Shown here piece by piece: positions 17,697-26,666 of a DNA stretch of 64,000 nt. Source of the stretch: UBA7662 sp036787895 (GTDB lineage: Bacteria; Bacteroidota; Bacteroidia; UBA7662); the NCBI GenBank assembly GCA_036787895.1, contig DAIQOK010000010.1, positions 1 through 64,000 on the forward strand, in the 5' to 3' direction. A model generated the notes under the pieces. It was not told the DNA's origin, did no database searches, and was given only the letters and a program-made list of their open reading frames with translations. A program made the position numbers and the translations under genes. The first letter of the stretch is position 1. Each line of letters starts with the position of its first letter.

Positions 17697-19285
17697 ATGA
17701 AAAAACGGCCTCATCTGCTTCATGGGGTAGTTTTTGCCGGTGTATTTTCGCTGGTTGTGGGTGCTGTACTTTGGGGATTGTACGGACAAAAGATGCTGTT
17801 GAGCATTTATGAAGGCAGATTTCATCCAGCTGTTGATGATTTGGTCATACAACACCGGCAAATTGATCCATTAAATCGCACTTTAGCCTATTATCATTCG
17901 CTTGCCCTTGCATTTTTAGCGCGTATTGCCTTATTGCTGGGCGGAAGTTTGAGTGTTTTGTGGTTAGCATGGCCGCATTTCAACAGCCGAATCGCTGCTT
18001 TCCGTGCTGAGCCGGTTACACCTGAACAGTTAGCTATTTTTCGACTATTGGTTTTTGGGGTTTTACTGTATTATCCGAAATATACTGCCATTTTTCGCAT
18101 GAGTACCTTACCGCATGCGCTTTTGGTTCCACCTCCTGGCTGGGAGTTTATTTTGCCTTGGATGCCCCCTTCGCCTTTATTGGCTAAGATGAGTGGAAGC
18201 CTGTATATTTTAGGTAGTTTGGGCGCTTTTTTGGCTACCGCACCCGCTTGATGGCATTGCTGGCAACATTAAGCGGTATTTATTTTTTAGGCATACCTCA
18301 GTTTTAGGGGAAGATAGATCATAATCATCACCTGCTTTGGTTTTCGGCTATTGCAGCCTTTGCTCCGGTGAGTGACCGTTGGTCGATTGATGGCTGGCGC
18401 AAGCCCCAGCTCATTGTTCGACCCGTGGAGAACTATGCCCGTGCTTTACATATCGTTTTTGTGCTTTTGGCGCTGATTTACTTCTTTGCCGGTTGGTGGA
18501 AAAGCATAGGTGGCGGTATGGCTTGGATTTGGGGAGATGGCGCCTGGTTGCATCTCAATACTCAAGCAATGCGTTTGGGCAGCGAGGTGCCCGGATGGTT
18601 GGCAGATAACAACTGGCTTCACCCATTAATTGGTTTGGCTGCCCTTGTATTGGAATTAGGCTGGGGTTATATGGTGTTAGCACGTCGATTTCGAACTTGC
18701 GTATTGGCAGCGGCCCTGTTTTTTTATGACAGTATTTACTGGCTCATGCAAATCAATTTCTGGCAACTACCGGTTTTTTATCTGATTTTTTTGCCGTGGG
18801 GAGACTTATTAGGCCGAAAATCAACGAAGGTCCCGCAGTTTGTTTCCAGTCGCCAAAGGTCTTTACGTTGGGAAGGTGGCCTATTGATCATAGGCAATGG
18901 CTTGTGTGGCCTGGCGCATATCGATAGCTGGCCATTTGCCGTTTACCCCAGTTTTGGCAATCCGCCAGAGCGCCAAGTCATGCAATATTATTTAGTGACG
19001 AGCGATGGCCAGGGCATTGAGAATATTAATTTGGAGTCTGATCCCCGTTTGCACCAGTGGCTACCTAAAACAAGACTGCAAGGTTTGCATAATCAGTTGT
19101 TGCGGGCTTCAGATAGTCTTTTTTATGTCAAACTTACATTGTTAACACCGTTGTATGTTCGAGCTTTAGCTGCTCCTGCTGACCAGCATTATACCATAAT
19201 GTTGCGCGTTTTTGATTTACAGCATAATCAAATGGTGAGAAGCGAGGTGGTTGGTTATATAAATCCGCAAGCTGAGTTGGAGTAG
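17697..19285 (+). pseudogene. Broken HTTM-like membrane protein gene (frameshift plus nonsense)
   Basis: Two fragments belong to one membrane protein. The first frame (ATG 17697) stops at 18251. The second resumes in another frame, with an open stretch from about 18308 that runs to 19285. Reading between them in the second frame gives TRLMALLATLSGIYFLGIPQ, then TAG at 18305-18307, then GKIDHNHHLLWFSAIAAF, which is clearly the same protein and resembles the HTTM (vitamin K-dependent carboxylase-like) membrane domain. One missing base near 18236-18242 and the TAG account for the break. The intact product would be about 529 residues with many helices. Both lesions lie within 70 bases, so sequencing error should be excluded. 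Function of the intact form unknown. Confidence 0.8.
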
Positions 19286-19320
19286 TCCTTTAGCTCTTTT
19301 TTTATTTAGGTATATTCAAT

Positions 19321-19328
19321 TAGTTTTG
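19321..19328 (+). promoter_or_regulatory. Promoter -7 element for the 558-residue T9SS cargo
   Basis: TAGTTTTG exactly matches TAnnTTTG, 17 bases before the ATG at 19346. The -33 region is T-rich but lacks a clear TTTG. Confidence 0.4.
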
Positions 19329-19345
19329 AAAAAAATGAGCTTAAT

Positions 19346-21022
19346 ATGTTAAAGAGAATTTTACTGATTTCTTTTATTCTACACCTCAGCATTTTGGGAG
19401 CTTATGCCCAGAACTTCGGATTTGAAGGTTCTACTTCCACCCCACCACTGAACTGGATCGCAGTTACTGGAACATGGCGAACACTCACCGATACCGCCAG
19501 AACGGGTAAGCATAGTATGGCGATACTTAATCCAGCGACTTCAGGAACAACCGCCGGGAGCACATCTGCCTTTTTTAATGCAACTGGTGGTAAATATCTG
19601 GTAACCATAATGTGGGCCATGACGACCGTTCAAGATGGTGGCCGAATTAATATTGGATTTCGTAGAGGTACAACCAATACCTTGAACCCAACTACCACCA
19701 CAGCCAGTACAGCTACCCCTTTGGATGCCTATCAATGGAAAAGAGTGGCTTCGGTGAGCGCAGCTGTGCAAGCTGCAGGTCCTGTTGCTCCTGCAATAAG
19801 GGCGTTTAAGCTAAATTCGAGCATGTATCCAACGTTGTATTTTGATGATATGATCATTTATGAAAGCGTTAATCCGGTTGTTGATACCATTAAGCCAGAT
19901 GTTGTTACGAATGCCTTTTTGCAATCGGCAACCAGCATGAGCTGGGTAAATGGTGCAGATAACCCGACTAATGCCAGTGGTCGTTCGGGCGTGGTTATTT
20001 TACGCGCTAATGGCGTTCAAACGAATTTACCCTCACTCAACGACCAGGCCATGTATGCCCCTGTAAATGGCGCCGAAGGAACCGACTCGGTACATCACAA
20101 CGGCATAAGTTGGGTGGTCGTAGCTAATTTGACCGACACCAACCTGACCAGTTTTACTGATGCTACTACCGGAGCAGGTAGCGGTGTAACCTATGCCATC
20201 TACAATCGTGATTTTGCCTACAATTATAGTCCTGGTGTGGCATTCGTAGCAGCTTGCTCCGGTCAACCAACTTTAGGAACTTTACAAAATAACGGAACAG
20301 CATTTTGTGAGGGAGATTCTTTACATATGTCAGTACCAACGCCGGCCACAGGCTTGCAGTTGCAATGGCAAGTCGCCACAGCCACCGGTCCATTTACAGA
20401 TATTCCTTTTGCTACAAGAGATTCATTATCAGTTCGACTGGTAACATCAACACGTTATCGGGTGTATGTAACTTGTTCGGCCAGTGGTTTGGCAGATACG
20501 TCGGCAATTTTAGCGACTTCTGTTACACAGCGCGTCGTGGCAGGAAGTCTAACTTTAAATAATGCTGGTCCATCTTATACCTTTTTGGCGCCAAATGTTT
20601 TGAACGAGACCAATATCGACTGGGATTTTGATGATGGCACAACCGATACAGGCCGGGTGGTTACCAAAACCTTCACCACGAACAGACAGTATCGGGTAAG
20701 AATGCTGGCTACGAATTCCTGTTCAGCAGATTCGGCAGTCGTTCTTATCAGCGTTACCACTGTGGGATTGGAAGAATATTTGGACAATCAGCTGAAAATT
20801 TATCCCAATCCGGTAGTTGATGTCCTTAATGTTGCTTCTGAGTTGCCGCTAAAAAGAGTGGTATTAGCCGATTTGATGGGCAATAAAATTGATGACCGAC
20901 ACCTCGATGCAGTAGCTTATCAGCAAATTAGTATGCCTGAATTGGCCAATGGTGTTTACCTGGCAATTTTTGAAACCAAGGATGGAAATAAAATAATAAA
21001 GAGAATATTGGTTAGCAAATAA
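19346..21022 (+). CDS. T9SS-sorted surface protein with PKD-like domain
   Basis: A 558-residue secreted protein. Residues 1-21 are a signal peptide. Residues about 22-175 form a beta-sandwich (FEGSTSTPPLNW, then YFDDMIIYE) like carbohydrate-binding or choice-of-anchor modules. Ig-like segments follow, then a PKD-like domain (about 410-475, IDWDFDDGTTDTG). The C-terminal 75 residues (LKIYPNPVVDVLNV through IIKRILVSK) are a type A T9SS sorting domain, so the protein is exported through SprA and probably anchored at the surface. No catalytic residues were recognised, so a binding or adhesive role is likely. It ends at a bidirectional terminator. Confidence 0.85.
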   Translation: MLKRILLISFILHLSILGAYAQNFGFEGSTSTPPLNWIAVTGTWRTLTDTARTGKHSMAILNPATSGTTAGSTSAFFNATGGKYLVTIMWAMTTVQDGGRINIGFRRGTTNTLNPTTTTASTATPLDAYQWKRVASVSAAVQAAGPVAPAIRAFKLNSSMYPTLYFDDMIIYESVNPVVDTIKPDVVTNAFLQSATSMSWVNGADNPTNASGRSGVVILRANGVQTNLPSLNDQAMYAPVNGAEGTDSVHHNGISWVVVANLTDTNLTSFTDATTGAGSGVTYAIYNRDFAYNYSPGVAFVAACSGQPTLGTLQNNGTAFCEGDSLHMSVPTPATGLQLQWQVATATGPFTDIPFATRDSLSVRLVTSTRYRVYVTCSASGLADTSAILATSVTQRVVAGSLTLNNAGPSYTFLAPNVLNETNIDWDFDDGTTDTGRVVTKTFTTNRQYRVRMLATNSCSADSAVVLISVTTVGLEEYLDNQLKIYPNPVVDVLNVASELPLKRVVLADLMGNKIDDRHLDAVAYQQISMPELANGVYLAIFETKDGNKIIKRILVSK

Positions 21023-21038
21023 GGGCTAATTCTGAATT

Positions 21039-21075
21039 AAAAAAAGGCCAATATCAACTGATATTGGCCTTTTTT
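21039..21075. terminator. Bidirectional rho-independent terminator
   Basis: GGCCAATATC (21046-21055) pairs with GATATTGGCC (21060-21069), flanked by seven A on the left and six T on the right, so it works on both strands. It separates the convergent T9SS cargo and alpha/beta hydrolase genes. Confidence 0.92.
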
Positions 21076-21108
21076 ATAAACTGGGAGGGGATGAAAATGC
21101 TGATTTTC

Positions 21109-21885
21109 TTATGATCTGGCCAAAATAAACTGTATCGCCCTTTCATTGAATACGGCGGGCTGCTCCATCGTCACTACATGACCGCATTCTTCAATTATTT
21201 CAAGCGTTGCTTGTCGGGTGCGGTTGACTAAATCCTGTACGGTGGGCAAAAACATATGGTCTTGTCGGCCCATGACATATAAGGTGGGTATACCCGGCAA
21301 GGGGGCTTCAAAACGTTTGAGTAAAGGACGAAGCTGACCGGTTAATTTATACCAACGTAAAAACTCTTGTCGTGCCAGTTTGCGGGCTTCATTCACAAAA
21401 AAGGAGCGTGATTCCGCATGGTTTTTACGTGGCATAATGACAAAGGCAAATAGTTTATAAAGCCAGAGATAGGGCACCAGGTTTTTAAAGGCATTGCCCA
21501 TGCCCACAAAAAAGCGTGAACGGATATCGAGTTTGGCAATGGCTCCGGCGAGTATCATACTTTGTACGCGTTCGGGCGCCATTTCGGCCAATTGCCGGAT
21601 GATGATGGTACCTAAGGATACCCCTACAAAATGGGCCTTTTGAATCTGCAAATGGTCGAGAACTTGCAGCACATCGGCTGAAATGGTTTCAAAATTGTAG
21701 TTTTTGCCCATCACTGCTGAACCGGGTGAACGACCATGGCCCCGCAAATCGACTAATAACACATTAAAATTGGCCTTAAATGCCCTGATTTGCTTGTACC
21801 AGATGGCAGAACTTCCCCCGGCGCCATGCACGAATACTACCCAGGGTGAGTTATCGGAATGGCTATGGGTCTTATAAAACAGCAT
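21109..21885 (-). CDS. Alpha/beta hydrolase
   Basis: A 258-residue cytoplasmic enzyme of the alpha/beta-hydrolase fold. HGAGG (oxyanion loop) lies near residue 20, DLRGHGRS near 47, and the nucleophile elbow GVSLG near residue 91 holds the catalytic Ser. GRQDHM supplies the acid and ECGHVV the catalytic His near the end. The spacing is that of esterase, C-C hydrolase or lipase-like members; substrate cannot be told. It is transcribed alone and ends at the shared terminator 21039-21075. Confidence 0.9.
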   Translation of the reverse strand: MLFYKTHSHSDNSPWVVFVHGAGGSSAIWYKQIRAFKANFNVLLVDLRGHGRSPGSAVMGKNYNFETISADVLQVLDHLQIQKAHFVGVSLGTIIIRQLAEMAPERVQSMILAGAIAKLDIRSRFFVGMGNAFKNLVPYLWLYKLFAFVIMPRKNHAESRSFFVNEARKLARQEFLRWYKLTGQLRPLLKRFEAPLPGIPTLYVMGRQDHMFLPTVQDLVNRTRQATLEIIEECGHVVTMEQPAVFNERAIQFILARS

Positions 21886-22004
21886 GGTTATTAAACAATA
21901 TTTAGGACAAAGGTTTTCGGTCTGCCATGTTACGGATTAGTGCTGGGTAGGCGAAACCTACCCATACATTTCGATCTGTGACTTATGGGACAGGAGTGCG
22001 AGTA

Positions 22005-22418
22005 TCAGCGTTCATCTACCGAATATTTGCCTGGCCCCAAAATGAGCAGCAACAAATAGCCAATCATATAGAGCAGTGCTAATTCAATTTTGCCAAATTC
22101 TGCAGCTGCATTGACTTTGAAAACCACTATGCCCATAGTGAATAGCAAGGGCAATAGGGCTAATCGCGTCCATAAACCAAAGATTAAAAAGACAGAACAG
22201 CCGGCTTCGGCAAAAATGGCCAGCTGAAGCGATAATTTGCTTCCCAGACCAATGGGGTCGGCAAAGCTGTGCTGCAGGACATCATAGTTGTCGATTTTTG
22301 GCCAGGCATGGCCATAAATCATCATACATCCCAAAGCAAGCCGGAAAAGCAGCAGGCTTAGCTCGTGTAAGCTTCTACTTCTGCCGATCAGAAATTTTCT
22401 AAAACTGCGGTTGGCCAT
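22005..22418 (-). CDS. DoxX family membrane protein
   Basis: A 137-residue protein with four hydrophobic helices and the DoxX-family start LLFRLALGCMMIYGHAWPK. The LQLAIFAEAGCSVFLIFGLWTRLAA-like middle (about residues 64-90) is typical of this small quinone-associated or redox-related membrane family. Exact function is uncertain. Its ATG overlaps the stop of the upstream MORN lipoprotein gene by one base (TGATG), so the two are translated from one mRNA. Confidence 0.88.
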   Translation of the reverse strand: MANRSFRKFLIGRSRSLHELSLLLFRLALGCMMIYGHAWPKIDNYDVLQHSFADPIGLGSKLSLQLAIFAEAGCSVFLIFGLWTRLALLPLLFTMGIVVFKVNAAAEFGKIELALLYMIGYLLLLILGPGKYSVDER

Positions 22419-23113
22419 CAGGGAATTTGGTAGCTGAGGGTTAATATTTGAGGATTTTTCATGGAGGTTTTGCGTTCAGCAAGGATATCCACAGTTTTCA
22501 CGCCTGCAGGAACGGTATATCGGGCAACACCTTTGTTTTGAGGCAAAGGAATTAGACCGGCAGCAGTCAGGCTCTGACCTTTTTCGAGCTTACCTATATA
22601 AAAGGTCGCCTTTTCATCACCATTCGATAATTTAATTGTTAGTGTAGAAGTGCCTTCAACCACCAGATAAGGCTGCCGCAATTCTTTGCCGTTGAAATCA
22701 TATTCTTTTAGGCCAGGTAAAACTTCACCATCGGCCCAGAACAATTCTGCCATGATTTTGCCTGTATTGTGGTATTTTTTTTCAACGCCGTGTTTTTTGC
22801 CGGCACGGAAAGTCACTTCCTGATACAAAATGCCATCCTCGTAATACCATTTTGAAGGGCCGTCCTTGACGTTGTTTTTGTAGGTGATTTCCGACTCTGC
22901 CTGACCGTTGGTGTAATATTGTTTGGCCGGCCCGTCTCTGCGACCATCTACATAAGTCACTTCATTTTTTATTTTTCCACCTTCATAATAGTTTTTCTGT
23001 ACACCTTCGGCCCTACCGGCAGCATTCATAGTTAACGGTTTTTCGGCTGAATTTTCAGTTGCAGGATCAGCACAAGCCAGCAAAAGCAAAAGAGGGAAGA
23101 GGTGGTATTTCAT
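22418..23113 (-). CDS. MORN-repeat lipoprotein (YwqK-like)
   Basis: A 231-residue lipoprotein: the signal LFPLLLLLACAD ends in a lipobox with Cys at residue 15. Residues about 40-150 hold five MORN_2-type repeats of roughly 22 residues, each with a G-x-x-x-x-x-x-Y core (for example YYEGGKIKNEVTYVDGRRDG). The C-terminal 75 residues are beta-rich and unrecognised. Such repeats resemble YwqK-family proteins, sometimes labelled antitoxins in databases, but nothing here indicates a toxin. It forms an operon with DoxX through a one-base overlap. Confidence 0.82.
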   Translation of the reverse strand: MKYHLFPLLLLLACADPATENSAEKPLTMNAAGRAEGVQKNYYEGGKIKNEVTYVDGRRDGPAKQYYTNGQAESEITYKNNVKDGPSKWYYEDGILYQEVTFRAGKKHGVEKKYHNTGKIMAELFWADGEVLPGLKEYDFNGKELRQPYLVVEGTSTLTIKLSNGDEKATFYIGKLEKGQSLTAAGLIPLPQNKGVARYTVPAGVKTVDILAERKTSMKNPQILTLSYQIP

Positions 23114-23138
23114 TACATAGTTTGAAAGTGTAAAATAA

Positions 23139-23165
23139 CAAAAAACCGCCTTTTTCGGAGGCGGT
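23139..23165 (-). terminator. Rho-independent terminator of the Spy-like gene
   Basis: On the minus strand ACCGCCT (23165-23159) pairs with AGGCGGT (23151-23145) and is followed by TTTTTG. It lies 30 bases past the stop at 23195. Confidence 0.85.
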
Positions 23166-23194
23166 TATTGTTTTGTAGTTCGAGGAGTTACCTT

Positions 23195-23590
23195 TTACTC
23201 GGCTTGCTTTTGGGCAGGAGCGTCGGGCAAGGACTTACGCTCCTTCATTTGTCGGGCGCTGTTTTGTTGATTTTCCCGGAGTTTTTGTTGCTGCTCTTCG
23301 GTTAGTGTTTTTTGGAGCAGCGCTTTTTCAGCCTCACGCAAAGCACGCTGTTGTTTCCGCTGATCGATGGTTGCTGCTCTCAACACATCTCTTTCTTTTT
23401 CAATGCGCAGCATTTCTTTTTGAAGCTGCTCTTTTTGTTGTGAAGTCAGTTCAAGTGAAGCGTCGAGCCGTTTAATACGTTTTTCTACACGTTGTTCTGC
23501 TGTGGGCAGCTCTTGTTTATTAGCTTTTTGGGCGAAGCTCACGGTGACGGTGGCAAGGAGCAAGGCAAGTACAAAACATACTTTTTTCAT
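23195..23590 (-). CDS. Exported coiled-coil protein, Spy/CpxP-like
   Basis: A 131-residue protein with a signal peptide (cleavage near SFAQ, residue 21). The mature part is almost all charged helix: RVEKRIKRLDASLELTSQQK and LLQKTLTEEQQQKL give the paired L-T-x-E/Q-Q pattern of the Spy/CpxP periplasmic chaperone family and similar Bacteroidota proteins (DUF4890-like). A chaperone or envelope-stress role is inferred from the pattern only. It has its own terminator. The strongly helical, low-complexity composition makes a chance resemblance possible. Confidence 0.68.
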   Translation of the reverse strand: MKKVCFVLALLLATVTVSFAQKANKQELPTAEQRVEKRIKRLDASLELTSQQKEQLQKEMLRIEKERDVLRAATIDQRKQQRALREAEKALLQKTLTEEQQQKLRENQQNSARQMKERKSLPDAPAQKQAE

Positions 23591-23699
23591 GACTGAAAAT
23601 TTAAAGGATGAAAATATGCCACTCTGACCCGCTGAATGCGACAGGGTTTAATGTGTCGGGCTATGAATTACTGCACCGTCTGAACCCGCCGGCATTTCC

Positions 23700-23726
23700 T
23701 TGTGTTGGTTAGATAGTTTAAATTTG
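23700..23726 (+). promoter_or_regulatory. Promoter of the superoxide dismutase gene
   Basis: TTG (23700-23702), 16 bases, then TAAATTTG (23719-23726), an exact -7 consensus match, 25 bases before the ATG. The spacing is one short of the usual range. Confidence 0.45.
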
Positions 23727-23751
23727 TTTTCATTCACTTAAAATCCACCTT

Positions 23752-24360
23752 ATGGCTTTTGAACTACCCGCGCTGCCTTATGCGCACAATGCCCTCGAAC
23801 CACATGTAGATACCGCAACCATGGAAATTCACCATGGCAAACACCACGCGGCTTATGTCAATAACTTGAATGCGGCGCTTGCTGGCAGCGAAAACGAAGG
23901 TAAATCGCTTGAAGAACTGATGGCCAACATCAGTAAATTGCCGGCTGCTGTTCGTAACAATGGCGGTGGTCATTACAACCACAGTTTGTTCTGGACAGTA
24001 ATGAGTCCCAATGGTGGTGGTGCTCCAAGTGGTGAGCTCGCTGCTGCTATCGACACTGCTTTTGGTTCGTTTGATGCTTTTAAGGAGAAGTTTGCCGCCG
24101 CCGGTGCCACCCGTTTTGGCTCAGGCTGGGCTTGGTTGTGTGTCGAAAATGGCGCATTGAAAGTATGCAGCACCCCCAACCAGGACAATCCCTTGATGGA
24201 TGTGGTAACCGACTGTAACGGCACCCCCATACTCGGCCTCGACGTTTGGGAACATGCTTATTACCTCAAATACCAAAACCGTCGCCCCGATTATATCGCC
24301 GGCTTTTGGAATGTAGTGAACTGGGCAGAAGTTGCTCGTCGCTACGCAGCTGCGAAATAA
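23752..24360 (+). CDS. sod: Superoxide dismutase, Fe/Mn type
   Basis: A 202-residue cytoplasmic enzyme that converts superoxide to oxygen and peroxide. Metal ligands are present: His27 in EIHHGKHH, His77 in HYNHSLFW, and Asp and His in the late DVWEHAYYLKY block. The GGHYNHSLFW segment and NQDNPLMD favour manganese or cambialistic use, but metal choice cannot be fixed by eye. Length is normal. It is a single-gene unit with a consensus promoter and a strong terminator. Confidence 0.96.
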   Translation: MAFELPALPYAHNALEPHVDTATMEIHHGKHHAAYVNNLNAALAGSENEGKSLEELMANISKLPAAVRNNGGGHYNHSLFWTVMSPNGGGAPSGELAAAIDTAFGSFDAFKEKFAAAGATRFGSGWAWLCVENGALKVCSTPNQDNPLMDVVTDCNGTPILGLDVWEHAYYLKYQNRRPDYIAGFWNVVNWAEVARRYAAAK

Positions 24361-24390
24361 AAGACTGCGATTCTAACCAAATTCGATCTG

Positions 24391-24418
24391 GCCGGAGGAG
24401 TTCCTCCGGCTTTTTTTT
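24391..24418 (+). terminator. Rho-independent terminator of sod
   Basis: GCCGGAGGA (24391-24399) pairs with TCCTCCGGC (24402-24410), followed by eight T, 31 bases past the sod stop. Confidence 0.92.
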
Positions 24419-24666
24419 GGACGGTGGTTTTGGTGTTAATAGTTAAATGGGGTTTTTGTGCGGTTGCCGGTTAAACGGGCGGTTCTGCGGAGCGTTCCGG
24501 GATGGATGGAAGAGCTAGTTTAGAGCAACTGCCAGTTCGAGTCGAATCGAGGAAATGCTGTATACCAGGAAAACTAGGAAGTGAACGAGCTTAGCTTGCC
24601 GATTTTGAATTTGGAATTTTTGGATTTGAAATTCCAGAGATATTATCTTGCCAAAAACCTACCAAT
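24419..24666. other. Intergenic region between sod and the CMD-like gene
   Basis: About 250 bases with no credible gene. The last 60 bases hold an imperfect hairpin, GGAATTT / AAATTCC near 24613-24635, similar in sequence to the intergenic hairpin at 7383-7419, and a TATCTTG promoter-like element (24644-24650) 16 bases before the next ATG. Confidence 0.5.
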
Positions 24667-25017
24667 ATGTCGGAAGTCACTGAATTTAATGCCTACCGCG
24701 AGCGGATGAACGAACGCCTACTCGCTACTAAAAACAAAACCATTCAGAAAATATATAATGTCGACCATACCACTTACCTGGATGGTGCACTTCCGGCGGC
24801 AACCAAAGAAATGTTGGGTCTGGTCGCCAGCATGGTCTTGCGATGCGACGATTGTATTAAATACCACATTCAGGAATGTCACCGTTTGGGTATAAAGGCC
24901 GACGAGATGTATGAAATCTTCGGCATAGCCAATCTGGTGGGCGGCACCATTGTTATCCCGCATACACGCCGGGCTATCGAATTCTGGGATGCGCTGGAGG
25001 CTGAAAAATCTGCTTAA
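24667..25017 (+). CDS. Carboxymuconolactone decarboxylase / AhpD-like protein
   Basis: A 116-residue helical protein of the CMD fold. It has Cys60-Asp-Asp-Cys63 followed by His67 (CDDCIKYH), the AhpD-type redox and proton-relay motif, within the usual AATKEMLGLVASMVLRC lead-in. AhpD-like proteins help reduce peroxidases; location next to superoxide dismutase fits an oxidative-stress role, but that is inference. True 4-carboxymuconolactone decarboxylase is unlikely given the CxxC. No partner peroxidase is nearby. Confidence 0.85.
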   Translation: MSEVTEFNAYRERMNERLLATKNKTIQKIYNVDHTTYLDGALPAATKEMLGLVASMVLRCDDCIKYHIQECHRLGIKADEMYEIFGIANLVGGTIVIPHTRRAIEFWDALEAEKSA

Positions 25018-25124
25018 ACCAGCACTTTTACCATTCACTCCATTATTTATACCATTCATTACAAGGCTTGAGGGAGCTTCCAAAGCTTGTCGTTGATTTG
25101 TAGCCAGCATTCAACCCAACTATT

Positions 25125-26630
25125 ATGTCTATATCACGCCTACTCTTGCTTTCGTTATTCCTGGCCGCAACGGCAACGGCACAAGTGCAGCCTATTCAAC
25201 CTATCGCACCCATACCCCCGGTTCCGGGTGATCATCGTTTGCCTGATGTGCCCGAAGTGCCGGAGGTTCAACTGGCCGGCAGCAAAACGGTCACAAACCG
25301 GAATGGAGAAAATAGCTGGACGTCAACCACCAACGGAACTACCTTTAAAATTGAGTCGAAGGGTAAGATTGAAATCAGTGCCAACGACAAGGATGTGCTT
25401 AGCATCAGTAACGACGGTTATCTCACCTTAAGCAAAACAGTTTTCGGTGGCAAACATAAGGTTGATATGCGGCAAGAGGGCAGTAACCTCCAAAAGCGGT
25501 ATTTTCAGGGCAGCAAAGAAAAGCCCTGGGAGCCGGAAGGCCGCAAATGGCTGGCCGAAATCCTGCCCGAATTGGTGCTTACCAGCACTTTGGGAGCTGA
25601 AAGTCGGGTTGAGCGATTTTACAAACAGGGTGGTACTTCTGCCGTATTAAAGGGTATTGATGAATTAAAAAGCGATTACGTTAGGCAACATTACGGTGAT
25701 TTGTTGTTGAAATACCCCCTAAGTGACCAGCAAATTGCAGAAGTTTTCCAGCGTTTGTCGAAGAGCATTCAATCGGATTATTACCTGGCCAGCTTGCTCA
25801 ATGGTAATTTGGAAAAGGGGCTTCGGAATCAAACCACTGCCCTGGCCTTTATCCAGGCCATCAATGGCATCGCTTCCGATTTTTACCGCTCCAGCGTATT
25901 GCAGGCTGTGATTAAAAAGGGCGATGGTGCGAAAATCGACTTAAAACGTTTTCTTGACATCACCCGTGACATCAATTCCGATTTTTATAAAGCATCGGTG
26001 CTGGAAGAGCTGGCACGTTATGACGGTGTAAGCGCCTATCAGGCCGAATATTTCGACATTGCCGCCACCATCAACTCCGATTTTTACCGGGCATCGGCTT
26101 TGAACAAGGGTTTTGATAGGATGCAGCTGACCAATATCGGCATGTATAACGGCCTCAAAAGCTGGAGCAGCATGAGTTCTGATTTTTATCAGCAGGATGT
26201 AATGCTTCGTTTATTGAAAAAGCACCGACTGACCCCGGAAGCTCAAAAAATTGTACTTACACCTATTGGTTCACGTATGAGCAGCGCCCTGTACAAGCAA
26301 GACGTTTTACGCACTTTTGCCAAAACGCAGAAAATGACCGAAGAGAATTTTGTGCTTTGGTTGAATGCTGCCGCAACGGTGAATAGTGATTTTTACCTGG
26401 CCTCGACGCTGACAAGTTTTTCCCAAACCGAGTTGAGCGATGCACAATTGGCAGGTATTTTTAATGTAGTGACAAAAATGAGTTCCGACTTCTATAAAGC
26501 TGATGTGCTTGGCAAATACGCTCCTGCTGTCAACAAAGGCAGCTCTGCGACACGTGCGGCTTTTAATGCGGCAGCTAAAAGTATCAGCTCTACCCATTAC
26601 TATGGGGAAGTCATGCGGAAAATCGACTAA
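25125..26630 (+). CDS. Exported helical-repeat protein with SDFY repeats
   Basis: A 501-residue protein with a signal peptide (cleavage near TATAQ, residue 20) and a proline-rich linker. A beta-rich segment (about 50-125, IESKGKIEISANDKDVLSIS) is followed by a conserved-looking block (WLAEILPELVLTSTLGAESR). From about residue 185 to the end there are roughly nine helical-hairpin units of 36-38 residues, each centred on S-D-F/Y-Y-x-x-x-V-L (INSDFYKASVL, MSSDFYKADVL). From memory, the same layout occurs in the C-terminal part of some M56/BlaR1-like proteins, but no protease domain is present here. It is likely a periplasmic protein-binding solenoid. It ends 36 bases before the sensor kinase gene. 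Confidence 0.75.
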   Translation: MSISRLLLLSLFLAATATAQVQPIQPIAPIPPVPGDHRLPDVPEVPEVQLAGSKTVTNRNGENSWTSTTNGTTFKIESKGKIEISANDKDVLSISNDGYLTLSKTVFGGKHKVDMRQEGSNLQKRYFQGSKEKPWEPEGRKWLAEILPELVLTSTLGAESRVERFYKQGGTSAVLKGIDELKSDYVRQHYGDLLLKYPLSDQQIAEVFQRLSKSIQSDYYLASLLNGNLEKGLRNQTTALAFIQAINGIASDFYRSSVLQAVIKKGDGAKIDLKRFLDITRDINSDFYKASVLEELARYDGVSAYQAEYFDIAATINSDFYRASALNKGFDRMQLTNIGMYNGLKSWSSMSSDFYQQDVMLRLLKKHRLTPEAQKIVLTPIGSRMSSALYKQDVLRTFAKTQKMTEENFVLWLNAAATVNSDFYLASTLTSFSQTELSDAQLAGIFNVVTKMSSDFYKADVLGKYAPAVNKGSSATRAAFNAAAKSISSTHYYGEVMRKID

Positions 26631-26666
26631 AAGCAACCCTGCCTGATTTTTAAGTAAATTGGGCTC

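Noticed and set aside
22418..23113. Toxin-antitoxin system because YwqK-like proteins are sometimes labelled antitoxins
   Set aside because: The protein is an exported lipoprotein with MORN repeats and its neighbour is DoxX, not a toxin.
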